64,000 nt of DNA from Flavobacterium sp. MedPE-SWcel (GTDB lineage: Bacteria > Bacteroidota > Bacteroidia > Flavobacteriales > Flavobacteriaceae). The stretch spans positions 173,119 through 237,118 of the forward strand of contig MPCW01000002.1 in the NCBI GenBank assembly GCA_001874325.1, given 5' to 3'. Below the pieces are notes generated by a model. That model did no database searches and was not told the origin of the DNA. It was given only the letters and a program-made list of their open reading frames with translations. Made by a program: the position numbers and the translations under genes. Position 1 is the stretch's first letter. Every line of letters begins with the position of its first letter. This document shows, in pieces, positions 17,681 to 24,813 of this stretch.

Positions 17681-17702
17681 GCCATCTGTTCGAGCAGATG
17701 GC
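17681..17702 (-). terminator. Hairpin with T tract on the minus strand
   Basis: GCCATCTG pairs with CAGATGGC around TTCGAG. A T6 run follows only on the minus strand, while the plus side has TAATAAAAAA. It may block antisense transcription or act as an attenuator within the early operon. Confidence 0.5.
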
Positions 17703-17745
17703 TAATAAAAAATCAATCGCCACAAAGGCAAAAATTTTTAAAATC

Positions 17746-17874
17746 ATGACAAATATAACTAAAACGTCAGAAAAAGACACTACACAGACTAAAGAAGAGA
17801 AAGCAACTACTACAGCGCCGATCTCTTATAAGTATTCAGAAGAAGAGGATTTAGCAATGTCACTATTCTACTAG
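17746..17874 (+). CDS. Very small phage protein
   Basis: A 42-codon frame, rich in Thr/Lys/Glu in its first half (MTNITKTSEKDTTQTKEEK) and ending SEEEDLAMSLFY. It lies in the early operon and ends 1 bp before the next ATG, so translational coupling is likely. No homology recognised. Confidence 0.4.
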   Translation: MTNITKTSEKDTTQTKEEKATTTAPISYKYSEEEDLAMSLFY

Positions 17875-17875
17875 C

Positions 17876-18007
17876 ATGGAGATAGAGCTAATAAATGGTA
17901 AATGGCTTCTCGGTGGGAAGTCATTTACCGATCTAAATTATTATGAGAAAAAACTCTTTAGTGTTCTATTTAAAGTAGAGCAAATCACTTCCAATTACAA
18001 AAATTAA
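17876..18007 (+). CDS. Very small phage protein
   Basis: A 43-codon frame (MEIELINGKWLLGGKSFTDL at the start) placed tightly between two small early genes: 1 bp after the previous stop and 5 bp before the next start. The spacing, rather than any motif, supports it being real. Confidence 0.45.
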   Translation: MEIELINGKWLLGGKSFTDLNYYEKKLFSVLFKVEQITSNYKN

Positions 18008-18012
18008 ATACA

Positions 18013-18276
18013 ATGAAGATTATTAAGGTTAAACCAGATTTGAACGTCTACTTTAATGCAATGCCTTTTATAGGGGCTTGGTTAAAAGCAGACTACAACA
18101 AAGCCGATACCTCAGAAGACTTATTAAACCTTATGCATAAATGGTTTAATGAATCAGAAAGAACTGAAAATAAGGTAAAATCAAATTACTATAAAATATC
18201 GGCTCAATACCTATACTCATTACTAACAAACAAGTCGTACGAGAGTAAGGATATTGAAAATCTAATAATTACTTAA
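18013..18276 (+). CDS. Small early phage protein
   Basis: An 87-residue protein, MKIIKVKPDLNVYFNAMPFI at the start, then AWLKADYNKADTSEDLLNLMHKWFNESERTENK. It is amphipathic and helical, with no membrane segment. It belongs to the same operon, with gaps of 5 and 12 bp. No family recognised. Confidence 0.6.
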   Translation: MKIIKVKPDLNVYFNAMPFIGAWLKADYNKADTSEDLLNLMHKWFNESERTENKVKSNYYKISAQYLYSLLTNKSYESKDIENLIIT

Positions 18277-18288
18277 ATCGGATTTAAA

Positions 18289-18660
18289 ATGAAAAAGATA
18301 CAGTTAAAAAATATTCAGCTAATCAATTTTAAAGGAATCCAAAGAAAAGAAATTGATTTTGAAACGTTAATGTGGAAAGGCTCTCGGTACTTCGACGATT
18401 TAAAAACAGAAAGAATTGCTTCAAATTATGGTAAAGTAAATATTTTTAAAGAACTGCTTGAAGAAAGGTACAATAGAGTTGATCCAAAAACGAAGAAAAG
18501 ATTAAAAACATTCGTCACCTGTAATTTTAAAGAAGGTTTTGAAGACAATCTCGAAAAAGCAGTTGATGAATTTGGTGAAAAATACGGAAGTAGAGTTTGG
18601 GACAGAATGTTTGAAATGTTCAATATAATCGAATTTAAAGGAAAATCATTTCGACGATGA
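18289..18660 (+). CDS. Possible deletion fusion: RecF/SMC-type N-terminus joined to an unrelated C-terminus
   Basis: A 123-residue frame. The first ~25 residues (KKIQLKNIQLINFKGIQRKE) read exactly like the first strand of a RecF/SMC-type ATPase. The Walker A loop that should follow is missing. The chain goes on with SRYFDDLKTERIASNYGKVN and a helical DNA-protein-like tail ending RMFEMFNIIEFKGKSFRR. I infer an in-frame deletion that removed the ATPase body and perhaps neighbouring replication genes. It overlaps the next gene by 4 bp (ATGA). A short native protein is the alternative. Confidence 0.5.
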   Translation: MKKIQLKNIQLINFKGIQRKEIDFETLMWKGSRYFDDLKTERIASNYGKVNIFKELLEERYNRVDPKTKKRLKTFVTCNFKEGFEDNLEKAVDEFGEKYGSRVWDRMFEMFNIIEFKGKSFRR

Positions 18661-19091
18661 ATAAGCCCACAAAAACATTTATAGGGATTGATCCTGATGT
18701 AGATAAATCAGGAGTAGCATTTTTGAGTGGTAATAATTTAAGGCTACAAAATCTAAAGTTTTTTGAATTATTCGATTATTTCAAAACTTTAAAAAAGAAA
18801 GGATATAACCCAGTAATCTATGTTGAATGCGGTTTTTTAAACAAATCGAATTGGCATAAAAGCACAGGTAAAAGTGCAGCATTCAATGCTAAAATTGGAG
18901 AGCGTACTGGAGCTAATTTTGAAACAGCAAAAAAGATTGTTGAAATGTGTGAATATCTCAAGCTAGAGCATTACAAAATTAAACCTACTCGAAAAAAAAT
19001 AAACAATGATTTTTTCAAAAACCTAACAGGCTTAAAAATCAGAACTAATCAAGAACAACGTGATGCTTACATGCTCATACATGGAAGATAA
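18657..19091 (+). CDS. RuvC-like Holliday-junction resolvase
   Basis: A 144-residue RNase H-fold protein. FIGIDPDVDKSGVAFL (res 9-24) holds the first catalytic aspartate, YVECGFLN supplies the glutamate, and a C-terminal DAYMLIHGR supplies the last acidic residue (RuvC: D-E-D/D). NAKIGERTGANFETAKKIVEM resembles the RuvC helix. It would cut branched phage DNA before packaging. It overlaps the preceding gene by 4 bp. Confidence 0.8.
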   Translation: MNKPTKTFIGIDPDVDKSGVAFLSGNNLRLQNLKFFELFDYFKTLKKKGYNPVIYVECGFLNKSNWHKSTGKSAAFNAKIGERTGANFETAKKIVEMCEYLKLEHYKIKPTRKKINNDFFKNLTGLKIRTNQEQRDAYMLIHGR

Positions 19092-19206
19092 TCAGCTTAA
19101 TTCTTGATAGTTAAAAACTAACTCAAATATTTATTAAAGAATTGAAAATGAAAAATATAAACATTTTTCACAGGGCATTATTTGTCTAAAAAGTAATTAA
19201 AAAGAC
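19092..19206. other. Short spacer before the methyltransferase
   Basis: 115 bp of AT-rich sequence after the resolvase. No hairpin or promoter box was convincing. Confidence 0.4.
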
Positions 19207-20109
19207 ATGGAACATTTAGCATTATTTAACGGTATTGGTGGTTTTCAACTTGCTGCTGACTGGATAGGATGGAAAAATGTAGCTAGTGTTGAAATAGATT
19301 CTTTTTGTAATAAAGTAACCAAGTATCACTTTCCTAACACTATACAACATGAAGATATTAAAACAACAGACTTCTCTATTTACAGAGGAAGAATTGACAT
19401 CATTACAGGAGGTTTTCCCTGTCAACCATATAGCGTTGCGGGACAAAGAAAAGGAAAAGATGACGAACTCCATTTATGGCCAGAAATGCTTAGAGCAATT
19501 AGAGAAATTGCCCCAAATTGGGTTGTGGGCGAAAACGTTCGCGGGCTTATTAATTGGAATGGAGGGATGGTATTCGACGAAGTGCAGGCTGACTTGGAAA
19601 CTGCGGGGTACGAAGTCCTCCCGTTTTTATTGCCTGCTGCAAGCGTCAACGCATCGCACAAACGCGATAGAGTATGGTTTATTGCCTACGCCAGTAGCCA
19701 GCGATGCAACAACGGGAGCGATAATAGGCAAAAACGACACTTTCAAGATCACCAAAAACGGAACACCTCGAAAAGTAACACAAAACGGTACGGACGGAAG
19801 TATCGATTTAGCCAGATTTGCAAAAATGAATTTATTACCAACACCTCTGGCTTCCGACAATCCTGCAAAAAATACAGGAAAAAGAAGTCAAAACAGCCTA
19901 CCCAAAATGATACGGGAAAATGGTTCGATGCCTTCCCAACTCAACCCCCAATTTGTGATGGAAATGATGGGCTTCCCTCCCAACTGGACGGAATTACCTT
20001 TTCTAAATGGAGAAATGAATCCATAAAAGCAGGTGGTAATGCAATAGTGCCACAAGTAGCTCTTCAAATTTTTAAAGCAATAGAAGAATACGCTATTATT
20101 AATAAGTAA
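19207..20109 (+). CDS. DNA (cytosine-5) methyltransferase, overprinted in its second half
   Basis: A 300-residue C5 methyltransferase. Motif I is LFNGIGGF (6-13); motif IV is GGFPCQPYSVAGQR with nucleophile Cys72; motif VI is GENVRG (109-113); motif VIII is HKRDRVWFIAY. The end has W.DAFPTQPPICDGNDGLP and the motif IX/X stretch GGNAIVPQVALQIFKAIEEY. The target-recognition part (about 165-250) is short and very polar (NNGSDNRQKRHFQDHQKRN). That is explained by a second gene reading the same DNA in the +1 frame. As an orphan enzyme without a cognate nuclease, it probably protects phage DNA or alters host expression. Confidence 0.93.
   Translation: MEHLALFNGIGGFQLAADWIGWKNVASVEIDSFCNKVTKYHFPNTIQHEDIKTTDFSIYRGRIDIITGGFPCQPYSVAGQRKGKDDELHLWPEMLRAIREIAPNWVVGENVRGLINWNGGMVFDEVQADLETAGYEVLPFLLPAASVNASHKRDRVWFIAYASSQRCNNGSDNRQKRHFQDHQKRNTSKSNTKRYGRKYRFSQICKNEFITNTSGFRQSCKKYRKKKSKQPTQNDTGKWFDAFPTQPPICDGNDGLPSQLDGITFSKWRNESIKAGGNAIVPQVALQIFKAIEEYAIINK
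19349..20026 (+). CDS. Overlapping +1-frame gene inside the methyltransferase
   Basis: A 225-codon frame lying wholly inside the methyltransferase gene. The product starts MKILKQQTSLFTEEELTSL, has CLEQLEKLPQIGLWAKTFAGLL and WYSTKCRLTWKLRGTKSSRF, then two LLPTPxASD repeats and ends SQLNPQFVMEMMGFPPNWTE. The PTPxASD and LNPxFVxxMMGFPxxWTEL motifs are ones I recall from separate phage and conjugative-element proteins of Bacteroidota. Chance frames would not hold such motifs, so I take this as a genuine dual-coding gene. Its role is unknown; because it is always linked to the methyltransferase, a partner or regulator is plausible. Confidence 0.75.
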   Translation: MKILKQQTSLFTEEELTSLQEVFPVNHIALRDKEKEKMTNSIYGQKCLEQLEKLPQIGLWAKTFAGLLIGMEGWYSTKCRLTWKLRGTKSSRFYCLLQASTHRTNAIEYGLLPTPVASDATTGAIIGKNDTFKITKNGTPRKVTQNGTDGSIDLARFAKMNLLPTPLASDNPAKNTGKRSQNSLPKMIRENGSMPSQLNPQFVMEMMGFPPNWTELPFLNGEMNP

Positions 20110-20125
20110 AAAAATAAATTACATC

Positions 20126-21241
20126 ATGAAATTCACATTATCCAGTTCTTATCTACTTAAGAACATTCAAGTACTTAGCGGAGTAATACCTCCAAGCACA
20201 ACATTACCAATACTTCATAATTTTCTATTCGAAATTGAGCATAATAAACTAAGAATAACTGCTTCTGACTTAGAAACTACCATGACGACAACATTAGATG
20301 TAGAGTCAGAAACTATTGGTACCATCGCTATACCAGGAAAACTATTATTAGATACACTAAAAACATTTCCTGAGCAACCACTTACATTTACTGTTAGAGA
20401 TAACAATACTATAGAGATCAACTCTAACTCTGGAGAGTATATCTTATCTTACATTACTGGAGATCGTTTCCCTAAAGCTATTTCTTTAAGCAATCTTTCT
20501 ACAACCGCATTACCTTCTAAAACACTCTCTACTGCTATAAGTAAAACTGTTTTTGCAACAAGCACCGACGATTTACAACCTAATTTATGTGGTGTGTTAT
20601 TTAAACTCTCAACACAGGGTGTTCTTTTTGTAGCTACGGATGCTCATAGACTAGTAGAATATGCTAGAACGGATGTAAAAGCATCTCAAGTAGCTGACTT
20701 TATCATGCCGAAAAAACCTCTTCATGTTCTTAAAAGTATTCTTGGAACATCGGATGATGAAGTCAAAATTGAATATAACGATTCGAACGCTACATTTTCT
20801 TTTGATAACTATGTGCTTAACTGCCGCTTAGTAGATGGGAAATACCCTAACTACAAAGCAATTATTCCAAAAGATAGTCCTAACCATCTTTTAATAAACC
20901 GTACTCAGCTTTTAAAATCAGTTAATTGTGTTGGGATCTTCTCTAGCAAATCTCTGCAACAGGTAAGATTAAAAATTGCAGGAAAAGAACTTAATATTTC
21001 TGCTGAGGATAAGGACTACTCTAACAAAGCAGATGAACGGTTGAGTTGTGACTACCAAGGTGATGATATGCAAATAGGTTTTAATGCTAAATATCTCGCT
21101 GAGATGCTTAAAAACTTAGACTCTGAAGATGTGCGTATCGAACTTTCACTTCCTAATAAAGCAGGGCTTATTCTTCCTGCAGATGGTCTAGACGAAGGAG
21201 AAAAAATAACGATGCTTGTAATGCCTTCATTAATCAATTAA
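20126..21241 (+). CDS. dnaN: DNA polymerase III beta subunit (sliding clamp), phage copy
   Basis: A 371-residue clamp, the usual DnaN length. It shows the three-domain pattern: KFTLSSSYLLKNIQVLSGVI at the start, LEIEHNKLRITASDLETTM, the FATSTDDLQPNLCGVLF domain-2 start, LFVATDAHRLVEY, and the C-terminal MLVMPSLI resembling the bacterial 'MPMRL' end. It encircles DNA and tethers polymerases and other clamp-binding proteins. No phage polymerase or clamp loader is visible, so it must use or compete with host factors. Confidence 0.93.
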   Translation: MKFTLSSSYLLKNIQVLSGVIPPSTTLPILHNFLFEIEHNKLRITASDLETTMTTTLDVESETIGTIAIPGKLLLDTLKTFPEQPLTFTVRDNNTIEINSNSGEYILSYITGDRFPKAISLSNLSTTALPSKTLSTAISKTVFATSTDDLQPNLCGVLFKLSTQGVLFVATDAHRLVEYARTDVKASQVADFIMPKKPLHVLKSILGTSDDEVKIEYNDSNATFSFDNYVLNCRLVDGKYPNYKAIIPKDSPNHLLINRTQLLKSVNCVGIFSSKSLQQVRLKIAGKELNISAEDKDYSNKADERLSCDYQGDDMQIGFNAKYLAEMLKNLDSEDVRIELSLPNKAGLILPADGLDEGEKITMLVMPSLIN

Positions 21242-21254
21242 AATCTTAAACATC

Positions 21255-21452
21255 ATGATAGAATCATATATAGCAATGATCGTGATAATAGTCTTGTTTG
21301 TGGCTTTTCTAGCAACAGGAATGTTTGTCGGCTACATAGTAAAACGAAACAAGACTATAGAAGAAGAACCAATTGTACCCTGTACTTGTGATAAAATAAG
21401 TACGTGCAAAGAAGAATGTACTCTTAGAAAAATGCTTAAGAAAAACCTTTAA
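21255..21452 (+). CDS. Small membrane protein with cysteine cluster
   Basis: A 65-residue protein. One N-terminal membrane segment (MIVIIVLFVAFLATGMFVGYIV) is followed by a cytoplasmic-type tail with four cysteines (CTCDKISTCKEEC). It follows dnaN by 13 bp and ends the early plus-strand operon. Function unknown. Confidence 0.6.
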   Translation: MIESYIAMIVIIVLFVAFLATGMFVGYIVKRNKTIEEEPIVPCTCDKISTCKEECTLRKMLKKNL

Positions 21453-21458
21453 CCCATA

Positions 21459-21478
21459 CCCCTCAAATTATTGAGGGG
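21459..21478. other. Perfect hairpin at the end of the early operon
   Basis: CCCCTCAA and TTGAGGGG pair around ATTA. It is 7 bp after the last early stop codon and 32 bp before the convergent cargo gene. There is no T tract, so it is a weak terminator candidate. Confidence 0.5.
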
Positions 21479-21509
21479 TGAAAAACACAAATATCATAGA
21501 TAGCTATGA

Positions 21510-22679
21510 CTAATCATTTCTGTTTTCGTAGGTTTTTAAATAGTTTAAATAACTATCACTAAAATCAACCTTTATTTCAACCCATAATGGTAAATGGTCA
21601 CTCATCTGGAATGATTTCCATTCATAATAATATTTTTTTAAGCTATCATCATTTTCTTTAGCTGTATTAAGACTCTTAATTTGTCTTTCCGCCTTTTTCT
21701 TTTTTCTTTGTGAAGAAGCTTCATCCAAATCTTTTTCTGCCTTTAATATTTTTTCATCAATATGCTTCAAAATTATTGGTTTATACGTATCAAAATCCTC
21801 TTCTCTAAATACACTATTAAAAAATTGTATAGTCCTATCATCTCTGTTTGGATCAACGAATTCTAATTCATCCTTTCTAGATTGAAAAGATATTTGATCG
21901 TAGTACTTGGTACGATCTCTATTACTTCCTTTAAGGTTTTTTACAATATTAAAACCATTCTTTTCTAAAGAATTATACCCTTCACTTCTAGGAAATTTTA
22001 TATTAAAATCTCCCACAAGAATATGGTTCTTATCACTTTTTTTAGCTTCTCTTGATAGATACTTAGAAATAGCTTCTATTTCTTGTACTCTTCTTTTATA
22101 CTCAGGTGTCTTTACACCATTTGAGCCGAAATATATATGGACTGTAGAAAAAACAAACTTAAACCAACCTGATTGAAACTCTACAGCAAAAGGTGTTCTT
22201 GAAAATTGTCTTTTTTTATTAGTTACTTCACTAATTAAAAATTTATCTGGCAATACTATTTCTCCTGCAATACCAGAAAATTTAACTTTATCTTTATCGT
22301 AAATAAAACCAAGCCTTTCTTGATTACCTCCTAAAGAACTATGTGTTGTATCTGTCAGGATATAATCGTAATTACCTCCTATTACCCTCATTAACTTTTT
22401 AAGAGGCCATACATCATCACAAATTTCTTGCACAGCAATAATATCAAATCTAGAAATTATCTCTGCAATATAATAGTATGACTCTTCAAGTCTTGGTCCA
22501 TAATTAAACCTATTATCATCGAAATTCCTAATATTCCATGTTCCTAAGATTAATGTCTCTGAAGCTTTTTTATTTGGTATTTTTTCAATATTAAACTGAT
22601 TTCTAAGTCTTTCAATATTTATGATAGTCCTATTACGATCAATTTGGCTTAAATTTTTAAGAGGTTTATAAAACGGCAT
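21510..22679 (-). CDS. Endonuclease/exonuclease/phosphatase (DNase I-like) family protein
   Basis: A 389-residue protein with the complete EEP catalytic set: GTWNIRNF (Asn ligand), IIAVQEI (metal-binding Glu), FSTVHIYF, LVGDFNIKFP (Asp/Asn) and the final SDHLPLW (Asp-His). An inserted charged coil (EKDLDEASSQRKKKKAERQI) lies before the last motif. It has no signal peptide, so it acts in the cytoplasm. It forms a two-gene unit with the 133-residue protein upstream (12-bp gap). In a cargo island of nuclease systems, a DNA- or RNA-cutting defence effector is likely; a phospholipase or phosphatase activity cannot be excluded. Confidence 0.85.
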   Translation of the reverse strand: MPFYKPLKNLSQIDRNRTIINIERLRNQFNIEKIPNKKASETLILGTWNIRNFDDNRFNYGPRLEESYYYIAEIISRFDIIAVQEICDDVWPLKKLMRVIGGNYDYILTDTTHSSLGGNQERLGFIYDKDKVKFSGIAGEIVLPDKFLISEVTNKKRQFSRTPFAVEFQSGWFKFVFSTVHIYFGSNGVKTPEYKRRVQEIEAISKYLSREAKKSDKNHILVGDFNIKFPRSEGYNSLEKNGFNIVKNLKGSNRDRTKYYDQISFQSRKDELEFVDPNRDDRTIQFFNSVFREEDFDTYKPIILKHIDEKILKAEKDLDEASSQRKKKKAERQIKSLNTAKENDDSLKKYYYEWKSFQMSDHLPLWVEIKVDFSDSYLNYLKTYENRND

Positions 22680-22691
22680 ATCTAAATATTT

Positions 22692-23093
22692 TTAGTTTTC
22701 ATAGTATAAATAATCTATATCTAAATCATCACCTTTAAAGAATATTGACCAGCTGTCATCATCCAAATGTGACCAAAGAACCCCTATCCTATCTGTACCA
22801 TCATTTAACTTATAAACAATCCAACTACTCTTGTTTATCCCTTCAAACAAGAACTTACCAAATTTAATCTGATCACCCAAGTATCCTGCTTTCTCAACTA
22901 AAGCCCTCCTAGCTAAAATAATCTGCATTATCCTTAGATCTGTTAACTCAAGTATTACTTCTTTTTTGGGGTAATCGTCTATAAGACTTGGAGATGAATT
23001 AAAATCTCTAATAGTAACATTTGACAAATCCTGATTTAAAATCGAATTTAAAATATCTTTTTGACTCATATCTTTTAGATTGTAATTATTCAA
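22692..23093 (-). CDS. Uncharacterised partner of the EEP nuclease
   Basis: A 133-residue acidic protein of mixed helix and strand: LTDLRIMQIILARRALVEKA, FGKFLFEGINKSSWIVYKL, GVLWSHLDDDSWSIFFKGDD. A second ATG (MSQKD) at residue 9 is an alternative start. No family recognised. Its tight coupling upstream of the nuclease suggests a sensor, inhibitor or antitoxin-like regulator; that is inference. Confidence 0.65.
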   Translation of the reverse strand: MNNYNLKDMSQKDILNSILNQDLSNVTIRDFNSSPSLIDDYPKKEVILELTDLRIMQIILARRALVEKAGYLGDQIKFGKFLFEGINKSSWIVYKLNDGTDRIGVLWSHLDDDSWSIFFKGDDLDIDYLYYEN

Positions 23094-23390
23094 CTAAATG
23101 TAAGTAGTATAATCTATTAAGAATCACGTAAAAACACCTGATTTTCAAACAAGTAAAAACACCTAGATAAGGTTGTAAATTTGAAAATAAAGAAGCTGCA
23201 ATAGTTAAAAAACAACTATAATTTTACTATAAAATATAACAACGAATATTTAAAAAAAATCAAGGTGAACTGGGAAAAACTATTAGAAGAAAGACCAGAT
23301 GCAGGTAAGGAGGTACTTTGTTATTATGAAAATTGAAGGAATAATTGAATTATATAACTAAAGTAACCTCGTTTTAACAATAAAATCCTT
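23094..23390. other. Decayed spacer with coding debris
   Basis: No intact gene. On the plus strand around 23232-23336 an open stretch without ATG reads YNNEYLKKIKVNWEKLLEER and ends at TGA, which looks like a gene scrap. Confidence 0.45.
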
Positions 23391-23768
23391 TTAAGAGGTT
23401 GGATCTTTGTATTCAGCTTTAAGTTCAATCGGGGAATTACTAAACTCAATAGCTTTTAAATCATTTTTAAGACTTAAAAGTGTTTCTATCATAAACTTAT
23501 CCAAATCAATAGGAATTTCCATCTTACTGTCCTCAAATTGCTTAATTAGAATATCTAAATATTCCGAAATAGTTTTTTGACCATCAGCATCGAGAAACAT
23601 TTCTTGATACCAATATTCCATGGTTGTCATTTTAACTTTTCCATTTGGATCATTTTCCAACAAATATATTTCTTCAGAGTTTAACCAATTCCATCTTCTT
23701 ACTCGGACAAAATATTTGTCTTTATCAGTATACGATTTTATTAATTCAAACTCTGGTAAGTCTTTTTT
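23391..23768 (-). pseudogene. 5'-truncated gene of unknown function
   Basis: An open minus-strand frame of 125 codons. It begins right after an in-frame TAG with no ATG; the first in-frame alternative is a TTG at 23663. It reads DLPEFELIKSYTDKDKYFVR, RWNWLNSEEIYLLEND, TTMEYWYQEMFLDADGQKTI and DLDKFMIETLLSLKNDLKAI. The coherent coding look with no start suggests a gene whose 5' end was lost. A shorter protein from TTG 23663 (90 residues) is possible. Confidence 0.5.
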
Positions 23769-23928
23769 CTAAAATTAAACATATTAAAGAAGATAATTAT
23801 CAGCCTGTTAATTCGCTAAATATAAAAAAATTGTATTATTCTATTATGAATATGCTAATATAGAATTGGAAGAATGCGGAAAATTAGTCGGTTTGAAATT
23901 TATAAAATCAAGCCTTACAGAAAATAAC

Positions 23929-24813
23929 TCATTCTTTTTTGATATTAAAACTATTACTTAAAAATTCATTTACAATCTGCTTTGCCATAGCAGAGTATTC
24001 TTCTTTAGGAGAGGTGAACTGTTTGAGTATTTTAAGTTCTCGTTTGAGTATTTCATTATAATAAAACTGAATTCCTGTATCAGAGGTTAAATTGTTATTC
24101 ACATTTAAAACTGCTTCTTTAACTCGTTGAACCTGCGCTAAAATACTTATTAAAACTTTCTCTCTAGTTAAAACTAAAGGTACTCTTTGAAGTACATAAA
24201 CTTCGATTGAGTGTTTTGCCATTATGCTTTCTACACCATCTATCATTTTAGGTTTAATAACCGCATGAGATGTATCATACTCAAAATGATCTTCTGGGTT
24301 TTCGATACAGGGATTAATTATTAATCTATATCGTTCCTCATCCTGAATTCCATTTGGATTGTCATGAACTCTTACTCTATGAGTTTCATTTGAAAGAGGA
24401 AACTGATCCATTTTTCCTTTTGTAATTTTATCAATAGAACCATGGATTTGATGAGTCAATTTTTGATTACAGTTTCTACAAGAAAATAAAAGATTATCCC
24501 AGTCAGATGCTAACCAATAATAACCAGGTTTTGGATTAGTTGCTTCTGCGATTTTTCCTTTAGGTCTAAAATGTTCTATATCTCCAGAGTAAACATGAGA
24601 AACTTTGCTTTCGCAATAAGCACATTTATCAAGAAACAACTCTATCAAAGCTTCTTTAATCGATCTATCTCTATAAACAGAAAATTTAAATATTTGATTT
24701 CTATTTTTACCTGTGTAATGAGCTATAGCTTTTTTCCTTTCTTTATCACCTCTAGAATTAATACCCTTAATAACTTTAGGTATAGCAGCTTTTGAACGGT
24801 CAACATAAATCAT
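23929..24813 (-). CDS. PtuB-like HNH endonuclease of a Septu-type system
   Basis: A 294-residue protein. CAYCES (Cys64, Cys67) and CRNCNQ (Cys112, Cys115) form the zinc site, with EHFRPKG (Glu80-His81) as the HNH catalytic element and a YYWLASDWDNLLFSC helix. This arrangement is that of the retron/Septu HNH family (TIGR02646/PtuB type). NPCIENPEDHF follows. It overlaps the upstream ATPase gene by 4 bp (ATGA), the coupling expected for PtuA-PtuB. It probably degrades nucleic acid when the ATPase is triggered by phage. Confidence 0.85.
   Translation of the reverse strand: MIYVDRSKAAIPKVIKGINSRGDKERKKAIAHYTGKNRNQIFKFSVYRDRSIKEALIELFLDKCAYCESKVSHVYSGDIEHFRPKGKIAEATNPKPGYYWLASDWDNLLFSCRNCNQKLTHQIHGSIDKITKGKMDQFPLSNETHRVRVHDNPNGIQDEERYRLIINPCIENPEDHFEYDTSHAVIKPKMIDGVESIMAKHSIEVYVLQRVPLVLTREKVLISILAQVQRVKEAVLNVNNNLTSDTGIQFYYNEILKRELKILKQFTSPKEEYSAMAKQIVNEFLSNSFNIKKE

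Noticed and set aside
19627..19860. Minus-strand frames inside the methyltransferase
   Set aside because: They have no recognisable motifs and are shadows of the two plus-strand genes.
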